DNA from: an uncultured beta proteobacterium
GTDB taxonomy: Bacteria > Pseudomonadota > Gammaproteobacteria > Burkholderiales > Rhodocyclaceae
Length of the DNA: 10,005 bases
Assembly: GCA_903930395.1 (NCBI GenBank)
Contig: CAIYYE010000422.1
Coordinates: forward strand, 1 to 10,005
Direction of reading: 5' to 3'
Shown: in pieces, positions 7,391 through 10,005 of the stretch
Numbering within the stretch: position 1 is the first letter of the stretch
Layout: every line of letters starts with the position of its first letter
Notes under the pieces: model-generated
The model's input: only the letters and a program-made list of their open reading frames with translations
Told to the model about the DNA's origin: nothing
The model's database searches: none
Made by a program: the position numbers and the translations under genes

Positions 7391-7840
7391 CTATTCCCAG
7401 TTCACCACGTCGGCGGCTTCGCCGGCACCACCGGGTGCGCCATCCTTGCCGTAAGACAAGAGATCGTATTCGCCATGTTCGCCCGGACGCTTGTACACAT
7501 AAACGTTGCCCCAGGGATCGAGCGGCACGGCCTTTTTCAGATAGGGGCCGTCCCAGCGCTTCTCGTTGGCCGGCTTCTGGGTCAGCGCCCCGAGGCCCTC
7601 TTCCGTCGCCGGATAGTGGCCGGTATCGAGCCGGTACTGGTCGAGTGCCTTGCCGAATCCATCGATCTGCGCCTTGGCGGCCTTGACCTCTGACTTGCCC
7701 ACCTGCTTGAAATACATCGGGCCGACATAGCCGACCAGCAAGCCGATAATGACCATGACCACCAGCAGTTCTAGCAGCGTGAAGCCGCGTTGCAGCCTGG
7801 CCGCCGCATTCTGCCTGAAATGCCCCAAATCAATTTTCAA
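7391..7840 (-). CDS. gspG: Major pseudopilin GspG
   Basis: A 149-residue prepilin-like protein, the main subunit of the periplasmic pseudopilus. The prepilin peptidase site is G19/F20 in RGFTLLELLVVMVII, with Glu at mature position 5 (E24), followed by the hydrophobic assembly helix. The C-terminal part is canonical GspG: LDTGHYPATEEGL, then WDGPYL, DPWGNVYVYKRPG, and the calcium-loop signature from YDLLSYGKDG to the final DVVNW. It starts with TTG at 7840 behind a good Shine-Dalgarno (7845-7852). The first in-frame ATG lies inside the hydrophobic helix, and a stop lies just upstream, so TTG is the only workable start seen. The 19-residue leader is longer than usual. No minor pseudopilin (GspH-K) or prepilin peptidase is present in the window. 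It follows the SCO-type gene by about 50 bases. Confidence 0.97.
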   Translation of the reverse strand: MKIDLGHFRQNAAARLQRGFTLLELLVVMVIIGLLVGYVGPMYFKQVGKSEVKAAKAQIDGFGKALDQYRLDTGHYPATEEGLGALTQKPANEKRWDGPYLKKAVPLDPWGNVYVYKRPGEHGEYDLLSYGKDGAPGGAGEAADVVNWE

Positions 7841-7844
7841 CTTG

Positions 7845-7852
7845 CCACCCCT
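7845..7852 (-). promoter_or_regulatory. Ribosome binding site deciding the TTG start of gspG
   Basis: The minus strand reads AGGGGTGG here, with the AGGGG core 7 bases before TTG 7840. It supports the rare TTG start, since no ATG or GTG in frame could encode an intact leader peptide. Confidence 0.75.
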
Positions 7853-7892
7853 TGTTTATAGCGCGCTGATCAATCCGCCGAGCCTGAAGGCA

Positions 7893-8561
7893 TCAGTTCT
7901 TCTTCATCTTCTCGCGATAAATGCCCAGCAGTTCGTCCGAACTGGCCATCCCCTCGATACGCACCCACTGGCTGCCCGGCGCCGCACGGAAGAATGTCAC
8001 GGCAATGTGATTCATCTTGTCGCCGCGATAAGCATCGAAAGCTTTCTGGACCGCAATGCTGTTCTTGACTGTTCCGGTGTAGAACTGCCAGCCCGGTGCC
8101 GCATCGAACTTCTTGGCATAGGCCTGCAATCTCGCCGGCGTATCATATTCCGGATCGATCGAGACCGAAACAAAGTTAACTGCAGCCCCGTCCTTGATCA
8201 GCTTCTGCTGCAGGCTGGCAAACACCTGGGTCGTCATCGGGCAGATCGCCGTGCACGAGGTATAGATGAAATTCACGAAGACCGGGCCGGAGACGTTGAG
8301 CTCCTTGTCGAGCGTGCTCTTGGCCCCGTCCATACGGGTCATGGCGATGGCCGACATCTTGTAGGCGGCTTCCGACTGGCTCACCGCCTTGGCCGGTTCG
8401 GCATGATGGTGGTGGTGATGGTCATGCTCGCCAGCCTGGGCAAGACCGCCCATGCCCAAGGCCAGACTGACCCCCAGGACGGTAATCATCTGCTTGACGC
8501 CAGCGCTGCTCACCAGGCGAAATGATTGCGAAGCCAAACGCTTGTTCTTATGAATAGTCAC
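7893..8561 (-). CDS. SCO1/SenC/PrrC-family periplasmic copper chaperone or thiol-disulfide protein
   Basis: A 222-residue exported thioredoxin-fold protein. A long basic N-region and hydrophobic core (about 26-41) end in a signal peptidase I-like site after Ala43 (LAQA/GEH). The mature N-terminus begins with a histidine tract (H46, H48-H53). The SCO core shows FVNFIYTSCTAICPMTT with the CxxxCP pair C103/C107, then VSVSIDPEYDTP, and the likely third ligand H185. In SCO proteins these two Cys and one His bind copper for delivery to cytochrome oxidase CuA; some members act as thiol oxidoreductases. The usual DHS around the His is NHI here, so metal delivery is less certain. It starts with GTG behind a good ribosome site. 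Unlike typical SCO genes it sits directly ahead of gspG rather than beside oxidase genes, which suggests a role linked to the secretion system or its cargo. Confidence 0.92.
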   Translation of the reverse strand: MTIHKNKRLASQSFRLVSSAGVKQMITVLGVSLALGMGGLAQAGEHDHHHHHHAEPAKAVSQSEAAYKMSAIAMTRMDGAKSTLDKELNVSGPVFVNFIYTSCTAICPMTTQVFASLQQKLIKDGAAVNFVSVSIDPEYDTPARLQAYAKKFDAAPGWQFYTGTVKNSIAVQKAFDAYRGDKMNHIAVTFFRAAPGSQWVRIEGMASSDELLGIYREKMKKN

Positions 8562-8565
8562 AAAA

Positions 8566-8573
8566 CCCTCTCT
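8566..8573 (-). promoter_or_regulatory. Ribosome binding site for the GTG start of the SCO-type gene
   Basis: The minus strand reads AGAGAGGG followed by TTTT and then GTG at 8561. The purine-rich core at this spacing supports GTG rather than the first downstream ATG (residue 25), which would cut into the signal peptide. Confidence 0.65.
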
Positions 8574-8589
8574 TTCGTTGAATGATTGC

Positions 8590-8608
8590 CATCCGCGCGT
8601 GCCGGATG
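8590..8608 (-). other. Intercistronic inverted repeat (6-base stem, 7-base loop)
   Basis: CATCCG and CGGATG form a perfect 6-base stem around a 7-base loop, beginning 3 bases after the stop codon of the Gly/Ser-rich gene. No T-run follows on the minus strand, so it does not look like an intrinsic terminator. It may be an mRNA processing or stabilising hairpin, or chance. Confidence 0.3.
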
Positions 8609-8611
8609 CGA

Positions 8612-9424
8612 TTAATAGCCCATGGTTTTCTGATAGGTCGCCCGGTCGGTTGCAATGTAGCGACGAACGGCAGCCGGATTCTCGACCGCGGCCTGCGTCC
8701 GATTGACGACGCCGGTTGCCGCCTCCTGGACCATGAGATTACGGTATTTTTCCTGGTTGGCGGTTGATCCCGTATCGGCGGTGGACGGTACCGCCTGCTC
8801 GGTTCCCGGCCGCGGATTCGGCATGATGGCATTGTTTTCCGGACTGGCAGTTGGCATGACGGTCGCCTTCGGCACATTGGGGGCGGCGCTTCCGCCTGAC
8901 CCCGGAAGCGGATTGCCGTCGGCCGAATAGCCACCCTCGGAAGCACCGCCGCCGGCGTAACCGACACCCGAGTAATTGCTACCGGCAGCACTGCCCGTTG
9001 AAGAACTTGCGCCGATGGCACCGATTGCACCACCGCGCTGGCCATCGCCTTCGTTGCGCTGGCGATCATTCTGAGCCCGGCGCTCAGCACGTTCGGCCGG
9101 ATCGCCCGGATCGTCATTGCGCGAGGCGGTATCTGTGCGATCAGCCGCGACCGACCCTGACGACTCTCCCTTGGACTTGTCCTGGCTCTCGACCAGCAGT
9201 TCCGCATCTTCATCGTCGTTCAGGTTGCTCAGCTCGAGCGAACCGCCATCATTCTTTTTCAAGGTGATGGCGCCCTTGCCGGCAGACGCCTTTTTCGGCT
9301 GGACTTCGGCTTTGACGGGGGCCAGCTTTTTTGCCGCAACATCCGGCTTTTCTGCCGCCATCGCTGGGGAAATGAGCAGCGACAAGGCGCCGACACAGAG
9401 CAATTTCAAGGCAACGGGTTGCAT
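8612..9424 (-). CDS. Exported Gly/Ser-rich low-complexity protein of unknown function
   Basis: I do not recognise this protein. From ATG 9424 it has 270 residues. The first 23 are a convincing signal peptide (hydrophobic LLCVGALSLLI, then SPAMA/AEKP), so it is periplasmic or secreted. The mature part starts Lys/Ala/Pro-rich, passes through an acidic stretch (DDEDAELLVES) and a charged Arg/Asp/Glu stretch, and then a Gly/Ser/Ala-rich region. It ends with a more ordinary, possibly helical segment (about 220-270) finishing TYQKTMGY. ATG 9424 is preferred because GAGGTGG lies 6 bases upstream and the signal peptide begins there. An in-frame ATG at 9475 overlaps the upstream stop by 4 bases (ATGA) and would add 17 residues, including two cysteines. 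Mostly disordered composition suggests a surface, matrix or scaffold role, but nothing in the sequence proves one. Confidence 0.8.
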   Translation of the reverse strand: MQPVALKLLCVGALSLLISPAMAAEKPDVAAKKLAPVKAEVQPKKASAGKGAITLKKNDGGSLELSNLNDDEDAELLVESQDKSKGESSGSVAADRTDTASRNDDPGDPAERAERRAQNDRQRNEGDGQRGGAIGAIGASSSTGSAAGSNYSGVGYAGGGASEGGYSADGNPLPGSGGSAAPNVPKATVMPTASPENNAIMPNPRPGTEQAVPSTADTGSTANQEKYRNLMVQEAATGVVNRTQAAVENPAAVRRYIATDRATYQKTMGY

Positions 9425-9430
9425 GGCATT

Positions 9431-9437
9431 CCACCTC
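9431..9437 (-). promoter_or_regulatory. Ribosome binding site favouring ATG 9424 over ATG 9475
   Basis: GAGGTGG on the minus strand, 6 bases before ATG 9424, is the strongest Shine-Dalgarno-like site at this end of the window. It decides the start of the Gly/Ser-rich gene in favour of the form whose signal peptide begins at residue 1. Confidence 0.7.
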
Positions 9438-9471
9438 TTTTCACAACAAATCAACATGGGCATGAGCGGGT

Positions 9472-10005
9472 TCATGGCACCAGCCAGTCCGTCACGGTCA
9501 CGAGGGCGTCACTGCCCTGGCTGCCATAACGCACGATATAGGCGCCCTTGGACGCAAAGTTCTGCCCCGCCGCGAGGCTCAGACGCGGATAAACAGTCGT
9601 CCCCGCCTGGTCGGCCATGCCTTTTTCAGCCTGGCCCAGGGCCAGCAACTCTTTCGTTTCAGGCCGCGACGAGCCAACTGCGTTCGAGCCGCGCAGGGTG
9701 CTGCGTCCGAGGACGCTGCGGTCACGCACTTCCTGCTCCGCCTTGCTGCCTTCGCGGTAAGCCACCATATTGACGGTGCGCTCCATGAGGTAGTCGCGAT
9801 ACAGGTTGTTCAACATGTCCGAAAGCGTGTCGGTGACAAAATTCAGGGCAAAGAAAATCTCCGACTGCAGCGGCTCGTTGACCAGCTCGACCTTGACCTG
9901 ATTAAGCCAGGAATTGAGCGTGGCGACGTTGGCGCGGCGCTTTTCGGGCAATTCGTAGGGGTAGATCAGACGCGCGCTATCGCGCCAGGCATCCGGCACA
10001 TTGCC
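9472..10005 (-). CDS. C-terminal part of an unrecognised protein (5' end beyond window)
   Basis: The frame is open to the right edge; the codons before GTG 9999 (GGC AAT) are in frame, so the true start is outside the window and GTG 9999 is probably internal. The visible 177 residues have no family I recognise. The first part (about 1-80) is helix-rich with alternating hydrophobic residues: LNSWLNQVKVELVNEPLQSE, then LSDMLNNLYRDYLMERTVNM. The middle is polar (EVRDRSVLGRSTLRGSN). The last 45 residues look like a small beta region (YPRLSLAAGQ, then AYIVRYGSQG, VTVTDWLVP). No hydrophobic segment long enough for a membrane span is visible. The stop overlaps an ATG of the next frame by 4 bases, so it probably belongs to the same transcript as the Gly/Ser-rich gene. 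Being a real gene is well supported; function is unknown. Confidence 0.8.
   Translation of the reverse strand, partial: GNVPDAWRDSARLIYPYELPEKRRANVATLNSWLNQVKVELVNEPLQSEIFFALNFVTDTLSDMLNNLYRDYLMERTVNMVAYREGSKAEQEVRDRSVLGRSTLRGSNAVGSSRPETKELLALGQAEKGMADQAGTTVYPRLSLAAGQNFASKGAYIVRYGSQGSDALVTVTDWLVP

Noticed and set aside
2105-7840. Calling the cluster a mannose-sensitive haemagglutinin (MSHA) pilus locus
   Set aside because: The alignment genes and secretin are MSHA-like in order, but the pilin is a canonical GspG, and no MshM-, MshN- or minor pilin-like gene is visible in the window.
7855-7860. TATAAA -10-like hexamer upstream of gspG
   Set aside because: No acceptable -35 lies 15-19 bases upstream, and the gene arrangement suggests read-through from the SCO gene. 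A weak internal promoter cannot be excluded.
8521-8589. Direct repeat AATGATTGC at 8521-8529 and 8581-8589
   Set aside because: Nine bases, one copy inside the SCO coding region, with no target-site duplication or mobile gene between; most likely chance.
8590-8608. Inverted repeat considered as an intrinsic terminator after the Gly/Ser-rich gene
   Set aside because: The stem is only 6 bases and no T-run follows in the transcribed direction; it is kept only as a hairpin.
8548-9213. Open frame of 221 codons on the minus strand overlapping the Gly/Ser-rich gene in another frame
   Set aside because: Its product is Arg/Pro/Ser-rich without domain or signal peptide, while the competing frame has a good ribosome site and a clear signal peptide.

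Overview
This window reads as one dense block of a GC-rich proteobacterial chromosome. Every gene I can support lies on the minus strand, so transcription runs from the right edge to the left edge. Codon use, GC richness and protein style suggest a betaproteobacterium, perhaps of the Rhodocyclales type; that placement is inference only. No rRNA, tRNA, mobile element, CRISPR array or phage gene was seen, and no gap between genes exceeds about 55 bases.

Layout in transcription order (high to low coordinates): (1) the C-terminal part of an unrecognised protein running off the right edge (9472-10005); (2) an exported Gly/Ser-rich protein of unknown function (8612-9424, or from 9475); (3) a SCO1/SenC-type periplasmic thioredoxin-fold protein with a CxxxCP motif and a histidine tract (7893-8561); (4) the major pseudopilin GspG (7391-7840); (5) the inner-membrane platform protein GspF (6181-7374); (6) the secretion ATPase GspE (4506-6179); (7) a soluble actin-like PilM/GspL-N-type protein (3707-4525); (8) a PilN-like protein (3165-3704); (9) a PilO/GspM-like protein (2605-3168); (10) a PilP/GspC-like protein with a long polyproline linker (2105-2608); (11) a secretin with N-terminal TPR-like repeats and the start of a C-terminal cohesin-like domain, running off the left edge (1-2087).

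From gspG to the secretin, genes overlap or sit within about 20 bases of each other, with three 4-base ATGA overlaps. This is the pattern of a single translationally coupled operon. Together the products make a type IV filament-superfamily secretion machine. GspE powers assembly, GspF anchors the pseudopilus built from GspG, the PilM/N/O/P-like set forms the alignment complex from cytoplasm to periplasm, and the secretin is the outer-membrane pore. It is not a textbook type II system: the effector and pseudopilin are of Gsp type, while the alignment complex is of type IV pilus type (a split GspL). The secretin also carries extra domains at both ends.

The most interesting points are the cohesin-like extension on the secretin, the SCO-type gene upstream of the secretion genes, and two unrecognised proteins at the head of the visible cluster. 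A cargo that is a metalloprotein or that docks to the secretin tail is a reasonable hypothesis, but it is not shown by the sequence.
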